A stretch of 64,000 nucleotides of DNA. Source: Persicaria tinctoria. Lineage: Eukaryota; Streptophyta; Magnoliopsida; Caryophyllales; Polygonaceae. The stretch covers positions 42,296,392 to 42,360,391 of the forward strand of contig JBANSL010000002.1 in the NCBI GenBank assembly GCA_037127255.1. Direction: 5' to 3'. The position numbers and the translations under genes were made by a program. This document shows, in pieces, positions 22,901 to 32,718 of this stretch. The notes beneath the pieces are model-generated. The model was not told the origin of the DNA and made no database searches. It saw nothing but the letters and a program-made list of their open reading frames with translations. Each line of letters begins with the position of its first letter. Positions within the stretch are counted from its first letter, which is position 1.

Positions 22901-24444
22901 CAGCTGAGTGGAGACATGCTATGACGGAAGAGATGGCAGCTCTTGAGGCCAATCATACGTGGGAGTTAGTGGACAGTCCACCCGGTCACAATATTGTGAG
23001 TTGCAAGTGGGTTTATACAGTCAAGTATCATGCCGATGGCTCTCTTGCTAGGTACAAAGCCCGTCTAGTGGCTCGTGGCTTCACTCAAACTTATGGGTTG
23101 GATTATGAGGAAACATTTGCTCCAGTTGCCAAGATGTCTACAGTTCGCTTGCTTCTATCTATTGCTACTCATCCTGACTGGGAGCTGTACCAATTTGATG
23201 TGAAGAATGCTTTCCTCAATGGGTATCTCAATGAGGACATCTATATGAGCTTGCCTCCTGGTTTTTCTTCTAGTTCTCCTCGTCATGTCTGCAAGCTAAA
23301 GAAAGCCTTGTATGGTCTGAAGCAATCTCCACGTGCCTGGTTTGGCAGATTCAGGAGCGTGATGCTTGCTGCAGGATATACTCAGAGTCAGGGTGACCAT
23401 ACTTTATTTGTAAGGCACTCTGACTCCGGGGGAGTAAGCATCCTCCTTGTTTACGTGGATGACATCATTATAACGGGAAATGATCCTGCTGAGCAAGCTT
23501 GTCTTAAAGCCACACTCACTCGAGAATTTGAGGTAAAGGAACTTGGTCGGTTGAAATACTTCTTGGGAATTGAAGTAGCTCGATCCAAATCTGGTATATT
23601 TATTTCTCAACAAAAATATACCAAGGATCTTCTCCAAGAGGCAGGGATGGAAGACTGCAAACCAGTAACCACTCCTATTGACTACAACCAGAAAATTGGC
23701 AAAGCTGAAACTGAACCAGAAGTGGACAAGAAACTCTACCAGAAATTATGTGGGAAACTAATATATCTTGCTCACACCAGACCGGACATCGCTTTCTCAG
23801 TAAGTGTCGTCAGTCAATTCATGCAAGATCCTAGAGAATCACATCTCCAAGCTGCATATAGGATACTTAGGTATCTTAAACGTACTACGGGGAAAGGTAT
23901 TTTGTTCACCAAAAGTGACAAGCTTCTACTTGAAGCTTATACAGATGCTGACTATGCTGGTGATATTGTAAGCAGACGCTCCACCACAGGTTTTTGTGTA
24001 TATCTTGGTGGAAATTTGGTTGCTTTGAGAAGTAAGAAGCAAGGAGTTGTTGCACGGTCAAGCGCAGAAGCTGAATTTCGTGCATTGGCACATGGAATTT
24101 GTGAATTATTATGGATGAGAATCATTTTAAATGACTTAAGAGTTCATTGGGAAGATCCTATGAAGCTATTCTGTGACAACAAGTCTGCCATCAACATAGC
24201 CCATGATCCTGTTCAGCATGACAAGACAAAGCACGTGGAGATTGACCGGCATTTCATCAAAGAAAAAATTGATGCAGGAATCATTAAAATTTCTCATGTT
24301 TCCTCTGAATATCAGTTGGCGGATCTTCTCACCAAGGGGCTTCATCCCGGTAGATTTCAGTGGCTCATATCCAAGCTTGGCATGGATGATTTGTATGGCC
24401 AAGCTTGCGGGGGAGTGTTAGACAGTAAAGTAGTTGTTAGATGA
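19963..24444 (+). CDS. Copia gag-pol polyprotein (1493 residues)
   Basis: One open frame carries every domain needed for copy-and-paste transposition, in Copia order. Gag of the UBN2/retrotran_gag type lies at about 30-230. A zinc knuckle CxxCxxxxHxxxxC spans 253-266. The aspartic protease has LDSG with catalytic Asp363. Integrase has an HHCC finger (HYRLGH, CPTC), then Asp550, Asp613 and Glu649 with the D-35-E spacing. Reverse transcriptase has YVDD at 1164-1167. RNase H has Asp1328 (YTDADYAG), an SSAEAE motif and CDNKSA. No catalytic residue looks altered. The ORF starts 147 bases after the PBS and its stop lies 29 bases inside the 3' LTR, so the last nine residues are LTR-encoded. It is a candidate for an active element. 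Confidence 0.96.
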   Translation: MANPEDQVIDPTNPTNLTILPFNRTTLPPIQPTYRLNGKNYRIWAEVVKASITGSEKDDHLTSDPPNTTDPTFKLWTRDDSIIKSWLWASMDANIGSNCIFLPNVKDIWNFLKRSYSKAQDEAALFELSVKVYSTKQGSMTVSELATILQNLWQEIDQSQSLILKDPDEQELLRIAVDRSRSYIFLAALNPEFDLVRIHVLGTKPLPSLVENIATVRAEETRRGIMLKPSSAPAEEMTLFSRSGKRDINDLWCTHCKKSRHTKERCWELIGRPPNRDFGKKTPAPGSSTTQTPSNLQPNQPQAHNASASTTGNSSSSPAEVAAQIKHLQSMLQNLQASSGSSSYEPLAFTGIKNQFVGEWILDSGATNHMTNDPSLLVSYHPLSSKKHLITANGTSSPILGSGTLASFPTLPLNDVLFIPNLSSNLISIKKLVHALNCTVTFSRSGCAIQEQDSGKMIGHGRESGDLYILDQSTVATYLSTTNTTKLCLQHYRLGHPSLSLMKHLFPTLFVGLESESLVCPTCEKAKHKCVPFPSRDKRCMRPFELIHSDIWGPAPVKNINGSTWFLTLIDDCTRVTWLFLLKHKSEASDIIPAFYAMILNQFGVSIQRIRSDNAKDYFNQTLSSFFTRKGIVHESSCVYTPQQNGLAERKNGHILNVTRVVMFQSNVPKFYWGEAALTAVYLINRTPSKTLKYQTPVQHLQSFFPHLSIDHGLEPRIFGCTAFIHVHTPYRGKLDPRAQRCIFLGYSNTKKGYKCYCPLTKHTYVTADLTFDENTPYYSPLQSAQVPTNLECGESIPELLTTIGAVAPTMTPIISQPPSIGDDIGSSDASSPDISPVVADALIDISTSALDNPPLPQGEIPPTQTLPQSPPHIPQITSPRFDKKYFRRVPSSSSKPVPISDPGPALAALPSTSPSAPPSAPAPDLPIALSKGSRACTKRPLYPLSNYASLDRFSDQHHRFLTNLDHIRIPKNVKEAFQSAEWRHAMTEEMAALEANHTWELVDSPPGHNIVSCKWVYTVKYHADGSLARYKARLVARGFTQTYGLDYEETFAPVAKMSTVRLLLSIATHPDWELYQFDVKNAFLNGYLNEDIYMSLPPGFSSSSPRHVCKLKKALYGLKQSPRAWFGRFRSVMLAAGYTQSQGDHTLFVRHSDSGGVSILLVYVDDIIITGNDPAEQACLKATLTREFEVKELGRLKYFLGIEVARSKSGIFISQQKYTKDLLQEAGMEDCKPVTTPIDYNQKIGKAETEPEVDKKLYQKLCGKLIYLAHTRPDIAFSVSVVSQFMQDPRESHLQAAYRILRYLKRTTGKGILFTKSDKLLLEAYTDADYAGDIVSRRSTTGFCVYLGGNLVALRSKKQGVVARSSAEAEFRALAHGICELLWMRIILNDLRVHWEDPMKLFCDNKSAINIAHDPVQHDKTKHVEIDRHFIKEKIDAGIIKISHVSSEYQLADLLTKGLHPGRFQWLISKLGMDDLYGQACGGVLDSKVVVR

Positions 24445-24614
24445 GTTCCTAGATGAATTAATTACTGCTGCATTTATTGACTCCCAGCTGTATCTATTTA
24501 ATGTTTTCTTAGAGTTTCTAGGAGTATGTTGGAGGGTCTATTCCTATATTGTAATTATAAATATTAGACAATCCTGAGAATAATATTCAAGCCTTTCACC
24601 TTCAATCTCTCTCA
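24416..24614 (+). repeat. 3' LTR of Copia element C (199 bp)
   Basis: Same length as the 5' LTR with a single T/C difference; preceded by a GGGGGAG polypurine tract. Confidence 0.96.
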
Positions 24615-25752
24615 ATCTTGTGTGGTTAATTTCATGATATGCGATGTATGCGGAGTGACACTAGGATTCATTAGCAAAGCGGTTGCTAGAGGCTGGCGTT
24701 AAAAGAAGCTCAGGATGGTGATGAACCAGTCGAGTCTTCACTTTGGTCATACAAAGGATCTTCTTCTACCGAGAACACTCGTGTCAGCCTAATGTGTGAG
24801 TTAAGTTTGATGAGCAATTCTTGCCTGACTTATTAGTTTTTAACTATACAAAAATGCCTATATGTTGATTGATCTCATGTGCATTTGGGTTATTAACTAT
24901 TGATCATGATATGCTATTAGGACATATGAAGTTTTTTCCTTGAGGGAATTTCACAAATGCTCCTAATTTCTAACTTGGTTATTGTTGATAAAAATGAATG
25001 TAATATGTGCTAAACTTGCTAAATACCTTTTAAACCCGTAACTGAGAGGACCACTAAATTGTTTGAGTTACTTTATTGTTAAACTCTAAAAGCAAGTGTG
25101 GTAAAGGTGTTATATATATCACGTTAAGTTGATGATCTTTGGATATACCAAGTTGCATGCATTGGCTAAGATCAATGATGTAGTAGGAAGAATTGTTCTT
25201 GATATATACATATGATATAAAACCAACTTGAATAGAACCAAAATGTTTTAGATCCGATAGAGGTAGGAAGTAAGATGCCACAAGAGAAGTTAGACAAAAC
25301 CCCATATAAGGTGTGGAAATGACTTATAGTCTATCTAGTGTATATGAGAAATGTGGGGGGTGTTTGACTAAAGTGGTTGTACTTTCCTTTAAGTGAGATG
25401 ATGTTGGATCTAATATGGTTTATTTTATATATATATATATATATTGTGGTTATGATGAGAACAATTACGTTGCTTATGTGCTTGGATGATATAAATACGT
25501 GTGAATATCATGATGTTGAGTTTTTCTTAGCGATGTTTACTTTTAAGTAAAATCATAATAGTATTCTTGTATGTGTGTTTATGTCTATATATTTGTCTTT
25601 TACTTGATTCAAATGATGAGAATGAATCTAATGAGCTTAGAGGAGTAATAGACATATAATTGAAACTAGATGTGAGTTTATGTTTGAGACAACTCTGTTA
25701 GATGAACTCGTATATGTGAATTAATGTGACATACCTCTTATTTATGTTCTTA
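24615..25752. other. Unassigned sequence, probably the upstream part of decayed Copia D
   Basis: No confident coding domain. AT-rich with a TA run at about 25427-25444. The last few hundred bases lead into the Helitron insertion, beyond which Copia RT coding continues, so the right part is probably the degenerate linker between integrase and RT of element D. Confidence 0.4.
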
Positions 25753-26074
25753 CTAGTATCGGTACCCGCGCGGTTGCGCGTTTTCTTAATAAATTATATT
25801 TTATCTATGGAGTAACAATTTATAATTAAAAAGCTATATTTGGAGATAAATCTTTATCGTTACCTCTTTTCACCTATCATATTTGTCATTTTATAAGTTT
25901 TTATTTATTTATTTATTTTTCTTTTCATCATTAGTAACAAACCAGAATTAATAATAAAAACAATGATTTTGTAAATATTTATGTTCAGCCGATTATATCT
26001 CTAAACCAATAAAGAAATTGTTAACCTATATCAATTGTTCTTTTTTACCACTTTTATTTTTTTTAAATTTTTTT

Positions 26075-26320
26075 TTGACTTATTTACGGGTAAGTTATAT
26101 ATAGATTTTTTTTTTGTAATATAATCATAATTAATTTCAGTGATCTAAAAAGATAAATTTTTTACCTAACAATAATGACCTATTAATTGATGTGGCCCAA
26201 AAATATAATACCATTTTAATCCAGAATATGACACGTAAGCAAAAAAAATCTGTTTTAATTCAGAAAATTCCACGGATTTGAGATCGCACCAGAGGCCGTT
26301 TCAGACCTCTGCTTTAGTGT
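26075..26320 (-). repeat. Helitron 5'-end block, copy 1
   Basis: Diverged repeat of 27385-27697 sharing, among others, TTAATTGATGTGGCCCA, an ATAATACCA...TTTAATCCAGA stretch and the CAGAAAATTCC word. It ends in CTCTGCTTTAGT. Confidence 0.8.
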
Positions 26321-26418
26321 GTGTATGTGTGTGGTAATGGTTCAAATGAAAATCACTCTTAAAATGAAAATGGTCAAATTTTAAGGTAAATGGGCCTAAT
26401 TTAAAGGTAAATGAGCCT

Positions 26419-26693
26419 GGATCAGAAGCATTAATGACAGTTCAAGAGCAAGATAGGAAATCTTCCGGGAAGTGGAATTCATCAGAAGCTTGATGCCTAA
26501 CTTTGAGTTTATTGAATTTAGACATTGCTTTAGAGAAGCAAATGTTGCTGCTAATTATTTAGCTAAGTCTATGGATATTTGTAATATGTCCAATATCTCT
26601 TTTAATAGGGACTTCTGTAACATCATCCGAAAGGATGATTAGGGTGGCGTCCCTGGTGGGATTTCTGCCCCCTTTTGCCTAATATAAAAAAAA
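26419..26693 (+). mobile_element. 5'-truncated LINE insertion (275 bp)
   Basis: Bounded by a perfect 12-bp target duplication GTAAATGAGCCT at 26407-26418 and 26694-26705. The body encodes the end of a LINE RNase H (FIEFRHCFREANVAANYLA, then a stop after IIRKDD). A short 3' UTR follows (CCTTTTGCCTAATAT plus an A-run), just before the second duplication copy. This is the classic product of target-primed reverse transcription. Confidence 0.94.
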
Positions 26694-27384
26694 GTAAATG
26701 AGCCTAATTAAATGAGTATAAAATAATAAAATAATCTCACCGCCTCCTCTGCTTTAGTATTTTATATAGATATATAGATATAGATATAGATAATAAAATA
26801 ATATTGATCGATATTGATATTAGTAGTATAGAATAGTATAGTTTATTGATTGATATTGATATTAGTAGTATAGAGTACGTAGTATAGAATAGTATAGTAT
26901 AAAATAATATTAATTAATTAATCAAAAGCTAACGAATTGATCGAAATTGTTATCATATGGATCAAAATTTCACCTCTCAAATACTAAATGTTGATGGCAA
27001 ACTAAATGGTAGAGAAATTTGGTAGGATAAAAAAAAGAGTATATAACATTTAACTATAATAATATTACGGAGTATATGAGTTTACAACTAATGATTTCTT
27101 CTATAGTTGTTGACCGTACATGCTTAAGTTATTCAACCTACAAATATTAATTTTACCTTCGTAAATATATATTGAAGATATAATATTAATGAATTTGACA
27201 TTAAAAAATGTATAAAATAATATTTGTGATTAAAATTCAAACCTATGTATCTTATTTCAATTATTTGACTCTTAAAAAATAACCCTAGGGTTTATGTTTA
27301 TTTATTATATGTTCAGAAAATATCATATCATGCGGTATGTTAAGAAAAATATTCAAAATAATCCATTAAAGTGCTATATATAAA

Positions 27385-27697
27385 TATATTTTATATAGAT
27401 TTCTTTTGTAATATAGTCATAATTAATTTCAACAATAACTTATTATTATTATTATTTATTCTCAAAGATGTTTTCAACAATTATAATTAAAATATAAGGT
27501 TATATTGGATATATTATTTGGTCTAGAAAGATAAGTTTTTCACCTAGTTATATTGGTTTATTAATTGATGTGGCCCACAAATATAATACCACTTTAATCC
27601 AGAGAATGCCACGCAGGAAAAAATAATCCGTTTAATCCAGAAAATTCCGTGCCCGTGAGGTCGCTCCCGCGGTCTCTGTTTTAGTATATTATATAGA
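27385..27697 (-). repeat. Helitron 5'-end block, copy 2
   Basis: Second copy of the block described at 26075-26320, carrying the intact TC terminus of the outer element. Confidence 0.8.
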
Positions 27698-27734
27698 TAA
27701 GTTAGAAGATGAACTTAGAACACATAAAGAGGTT

Positions 27735-28743
27735 ATGAGTCCATCTTATGCTAGTTTCTTCTAAAAGATGCTATAGACAGTAAATTGGAATCTATTATGA
27801 GTATCCATACTTGAGAACTAGTTGACTTGCATAGAGGTATTAAAACCAGTAAGTGTAAATGGATCCTAAAAGGAATTTTAGAACAGGTGGTTCTATTATA
27901 AGGTTTAAGGCAAGACTAGTGGTTAAAGGATTTATACAAATATGAAATTGATTTCGTTAATGCATATTCTCAAATGATTTTGATTGTCATTTATATTTAT
28001 TATTTGCTTTAGCATTTAATTATAAATCAACAGTGCATCAATGGATGTTGAAATGTGGTTTAAATGACGATCTAGAGAAAGAGATATGTGGAACAGCCTA
28101 CGGGCATGTGATTCCAAGAAAAGAGAATTTTATGTTCACTTAAGAAATCAATATATGGCTTTAACAAAGCATATTTGAAATGTTATGAGAATGTGACCAA
28201 ACTGTGTTGAAGTTTTCATTTTGTGTATGTAATGCATGTTTTATGCCAAGATGTGTTAAATTGGTTATGTGCCTTTATGTGGATATGAGATGATATTTGG
28301 CACTAGCATGCACATGATAAATGAAACTAAAAATTTGTTTTCTCTCGCTTTGAAATGAAAGATGTGGGTGAAGTTGATGTGTTTCTAAGTGTTAAAGAAA
28401 CTAGAAAAGAGAAATTGCTTCATTTCATTATGTAGAGAAATGTTGAGAAGGTTTGGTAACTTTATCGTTATGCCAGTATGATCGAACATTCTTATTGTGA
28501 TCATGTTATAGCTCCACTAGTGGTTTTTTTTTTTTTGACATTATGCGGTGGTGCTATATTGTGAAAATCATCAAAATTGTCATGTTTGCTACATCGACTA
28601 TGAAATATTTATGAGATCATAGTTTTAGATTTAGCTGGACAAGAGATTGAGTGATTGAGAATGTTACTAGCTTACCTACCTTTGTGGGGGCATGAAGCTC
28701 TATCTAATTCTCTACATTGTGACTCACATTTGCTATTTGTGTG
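27735..28743 (+). pseudogene. Copia reverse transcriptase and RNase H N-part (element D)
   Basis: Degenerate Tork-like Copia pol. Recognisable words include the WELVD-like opening, KCKWILKR, FKARLVVKGF, the KKSIYG-like region, LCGYE where a YVDD is expected, and DVGEVDVFL. The RNase H piece reads DLAGQE then LLAYLPLWG and HCDS. Many stops and frameshifts occur. It ends at the Gypsy B 5' LTR. Confidence 0.8.
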
Positions 28744-29760
28744 TGATGCGGGACCATCCAAGACACCTTCGGCCACGCCTATACTTGGGGATGGACCTAT
28801 GATTCAAACTCGTGAGAATGATGTCATCCTCAAAAGGAAGAAGAAGGCTCCACCTTAGGTCGTTCACTTTTGGGTTCGTTCATGCACAGTTGACAACTTT
28901 TCGACGTCTCAGTAAAATGAGTCGTACGGATTCAATATTAATCGGATTGGATCGTGTCATAACTTGTCGAAACGAGGACGGAGAGATCTACAACTTTGCT
29001 GTTGAAGGTTTTTCCAGATTCGACCTAGAGCTTGGCCGAAAATCATATTCTTTGCAAACTGTCACTGTTTTGCGCAGGCGTGCAGGTGGGTGCGCGGGCG
29101 TGCATGACAAGCGCGCGGGCGTGCAACCCTGGACTGTTGGTTGCTGGAGTCCGAAGTTCTTCTTTGCCAAATTGGCTTGTTTCATGTGTTATGTCAAAAG
29201 ACTTAATTAATTAAGCTATTTTAAGTTCTTTTAGGATTATTTAATAATTTCTTTTATTTATGATTTTATTTAGTAAATTAGCCTTTTAGGGTTATAAGAA
29301 GGCTAATCTCCATTGTAAAAACAGACGTCTATTTTTTGAAAATTTCAGTTTGTGTGAAACACAATTGAGATAAAGTCAATCGATTCGAAGCGTGGCTCAT
29401 TGATTGCAAATTGGTTATAGATCTAACTTGGTTTGCTTTGAGTTCATCAACCTCGCGAGAGCTTGGGGATCCAGGTAATCACAAGTCCCCTCCTTGTGCC
29501 TCCAAGTTGTCCGCTTGGTTGCGTAAGGTTGTAGAGGCGGGCTTTATAGTCGTTGGTATTTGGTTCCTACCCTCTTAGGAGGCCTGAGGTCTTTGCCTCG
29601 TTCTATTTTAGTTTGAATCAGTCCACTATCAGCCGTGTCTTTGTTATCAATTTCGAGTCTTGCATATTGTTCATCGAGTCTTTGAGTCTTTTGCTTCCGT
29701 TCTTGTTATTTCTTGTTTGATTGTCGAAGATCGGGCCATCCTACGGCTAACCCCGTATCA
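28744..29760 (+). repeat. 5' LTR of Gypsy B (1017 bp)
   Basis: Begins TGATGCGGGACC, ends CCGTATCA. It contains the reverse-complement AAGTTGTAG module (about 28985-29010) and a three-unit GC-rich array (about 29070-29130). Short ORFs at 28812-29214 are LTR shadows repeated in the 3' LTR. Confidence 0.93.
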
Positions 29761-29762
29761 AA

Positions 29763-29780
29763 TTAGCATCAGGGCTTTGG
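29763..29780 (+). other. Primer-binding site of Gypsy B (degenerate tRNA-Met type)
   Basis: TTAGCATCAGGGCTTTGG two bases after the LTR. It resembles the usual Gypsy TTGGTATCAGAGCTTTGG with a few changes. Confidence 0.75.
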
Positions 29781-30513
29781 TTTCCGACATCAAAGTTGTG
29801 TCTTTTGTTTCCCTAAACACAAAACCTACAAAAAATAGAGTCTTTCTTTTTCTTGATTTTTACTTCTCGAATTTTTGAATTGATTGCTACTAATCCTTTG
29901 TGATTGTTGTGTTGCACATTAGCCCAAACACAGCCAAAGCCGAGACCCTCCTTTGTATAGCCGACAATAGTACTTGATATCAATTTGCAATTGCAAATTT
30001 GCAATTAAATCCTAGTCGGCACCTGTAACTAAGGAATTTGTTTCAATCCTAGTCGGCATACACACACAAATTCACAAACCCTAGTTTGCTTTCTATCTTT
30101 GGCTATCTCGTTCTATCCTAGATTTATCTATTTAATTTGTTGAAATTTGTGGTAGATATATCTTATATTTTCTATCATAGATTATCAAATGCATAGATAG
30201 ATTTATTTACCATATTTAGCCACACCATCACCTATATATATTTCATTAGGGCTATATATATTTCATTAGTAAAAGAAAAAACAGTCCGCATATTCAAAAA
30301 AAAAAAAAAGAGAGATTACATTCAAAGCTTAGTCCTAGGAGGATAAAATTCACTAGAGGCAAAAGTAAACTTTCAAAAAAAAAAAAAAAAAAGGAGTTAT
30401 CTAGTGCAACTGTGCAAGAAAGCTTAAGAACCAAATTTGGTAAATTTGCTATAGCCATAGTCACAACATTCAAACACATACCTCCCAAACCATAAATTTT
30501 TTTTAAGCCCTAC

Positions 30514-32635
30514 TGTTGTGAGCCTAATTTGCCATGTTTTACACTTAATTTTATATCGATTTCTGCATACATTGCATACATTTGGGTTAGAACAATACAG
30601 AATCTGTGTAGTTTACACTTATTTGCAATATATGGAGGTCTACACAAGTTTTGGTTATATTTCGCAGAAATTGGACGCACTTTGAAGCTTAAAGGAAACT
30701 CATGGAGAAGCTAAGGATGTTGCAGCTGGAGAAAACGCCATTTTTCACCATTCTTCGTTCTGAATCAAGCTTTGATGTCTTCATGAGAGTTGTAGCCCTC
30801 GGAAAGAGCTTTCCAACGCATGGTCATATGCGTCAATCCGACGAACGAGGACTCGGGAAAGTGCGTTTCAAGAACAGAGCAGAAAGCTGAGAAAACTCTA
30901 CTCGAGATCGACAAGACTCTACTCGATCTCGACGAGCCATGATCGAGCAGACCTGGTCGAGCAGAGCTGATCGAGGACACTGAGTCAGAGACAACCCGAC
31001 TCCCGGAACCCTACTCGATCTCGAGTACCCCTGGTCGAGATAGACGAGCCATGTCCGGAGTCGACGAGCTGAGCCGAGCCGAGAAGCCGAGGACGAAGAC
31101 GCAGACCACCTCTACTCGACCTCGACGAGCCCTTGTCGAGATCGACGAGCGCCTGAGTCCTTGTCCGAGCCAGTCGAGCACACCAACCCGAGGAGACCTT
31201 GTCGATGACCCATCCTACTCGAGGTCGACCAGTGGGTGGTCGAGATCGACGAGAGCCCAGGAGCCATGTCCGAGTCCGTCGAGCACCAGCTAGCCGAGAC
31301 GACGAACCAGAGCCAAGTCGACCAAGACCTCTACTCGAGATCGACGAGCGCCTTGTCGAGGTCGACTAGGACTCCAGAGGCTGTGTGACGCGGATTGATC
31401 AAGTCTACTCGGATTTGGATTGCTTGGGCGCGAAGTTGCTGAAATCTATCCGAAACTATCAAGATCTACCATGAAGAGAGAGATTCTATCCATTGAAGAC
31501 ATTTAGATATAATTCCTATTTTTAGATTTAATTTCCATTATGTCTTTTATTTATCTTTTAAGCTTTTTAGATATAGATAGATATCTTCTTTCCTAGAATA
31601 GCTAGGGAATGAAGGCTATAAATAAAGCCCTAGGGGCTCAGTTTTAATCATTTTCAATTTTCAGAGAAGACAAGTAGTTCCACAAGGAGAAGTTTAGGGA
31701 GTTCGAAGGTTTTAGGGTTTTGGCAGTTTGAGAAAGTTGATTGCCGGAATTGTAAAATCGTTGAATTTAGTTTAATGCAAGTTGTTTTCTTTCAATCAAT
31801 GATGTCTGAGTTTGCGATGAAGAGCGAGTAGTCCACCCACTTCTAGGGTTGGGGCGAGCCCGACGATAGCCATGCATATTTGAGGTAAAGATCCGACCTT
31901 TATCATGTTTTGAGCATTTTCCTACTTGTTGATGTGTTTATTGCCCATCTAATGGAGATCCATGCTGACAACTTGGATTATAAACATAAAATCGGTAGAG
32001 ACAATTAGGGTTTCTTGAGAGAGTTGTCTAATTGTTGGAAAAGGCGAAAGCTTAATCCTTTAATGCAATTCACATGATAATCTGTTTGGTTCTACCTTAT
32101 GCATGCTTGGTTATTGTCGTTGCAAACCCCAATCTTGGAAGTCCTTTTACATTCAGTTTAAGTCGAAACCCTAAAAGCATTTGTTCTTTATTTTCTTTAC
32201 TTTCTGTTCGTTTTCGTTCCCTGCTCTACTCGATCTCGACTTACCTTAGTCGACCTCGAGTACATTGATCCTCGACCAAGGTCACCGTAGCCTACTGTGT
32301 GCAGATCGACGAGAGCCCAACTCGACTTCAACAAGGCCAACTCGATCTCGAGTAGACCTCTTGTCGAGATCGACCAACTTTACTCGACCTGTGCTGCTGA
32401 GTTCGACTGTCCGAGCTTCTGTCGACTAACCCTTTGTCGAGCTCGAGGACTCCTGTTGTCGACTTTTGTCCGTAAGATTCGTCTGCTGCCTAGGATCCGC
32501 TGACACGCTTCCTCGTGGATCGATCCTGACTTCCCGCTGCTACATCAGGAGGAGGTCTTGTATTTATTTGGCGTGGGCATAATCTGGTTTGATTTATATT
32601 TGTTATATTTCATACTCGATATCCTCCCTACAACA
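30514..32635 (+). repeat. 5' LTR of Gypsy A (2122 bp)
   Basis: TGTTGTGAGC...CTACAACA. It carries the AAGTTGTAG-type module (30786-30860), a TCGA-word-rich zone (30899-31380), a TATA box (GGCTATAAATAAAG, about 31614-31627) and a second TCGA-rich zone (32221-32470). Confidence 0.95.
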
Positions 32636-32638
32636 AAT

Positions 32639-32656
32639 TGGCGCCGTTGCCGGGGA
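32639..32656 (+). other. Primer-binding site, tRNA-Asp type
   Basis: TGGCGCCGTTGCCGGGGA, complementary to the 3' end of plant tRNA-Asp; diagnostic of the Athila/Tat branch. Confidence 0.95.
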
Positions 32657-32718
32657 AGCTATCATTCGCGCCTTAGGTAGTCAGTTCTCACGTTTCTCTT
32701 GAGTTAGTTTGCAGGTGT

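Larger units (their letters stand above)
19606..24614 (+). mobile_element. Near-intact Copia retrotransposon (element C)
   Basis: Complete Copia element of 5009 bp: 5' LTR 19606-19804, PBS 19805-19816, one uninterrupted gag-pol ORF 19963-24444, PPT (GCGGGGGAG, ending at 24415), 3' LTR 24416-24614. Both LTRs are 199 bp and differ at one position (C/T near base 32), so the insertion is young. The flanking 5-mers (AGTAT left, ATCTT right) do not match, which is unexpected for so young a copy. Confidence 0.96.
25753..27697 (-). mobile_element. Non-autonomous Helitron-like element(s)
   Basis: Read on the minus strand, the element starts TCTATATAATATAC at 27697. It ends at 25753 with a GC hairpin (CGCGC-AAC-CGCGCG), a 10-base gap and CTAG. 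This is the standard Helitron 3' structure. It lies between A (25752) and T (27698), the A/T insertion preference of Helitrons. Related 5'-end motifs also occur at about 26747-26770 and, decayed, near 26306. Two diverged copies of an internal block (26075-26320 and 27385-27697) show that it is a tandem or nested pair. No Rep/helicase coding is present. A 275-bp LINE piece sits at 26419-26693. Confidence 0.8.

Noticed and set aside
28812..29214. Short ORFs with a near copy at 40204-40606 as conserved small genes
   Set aside because: The repeat is explained by the two LTRs of Gypsy B.
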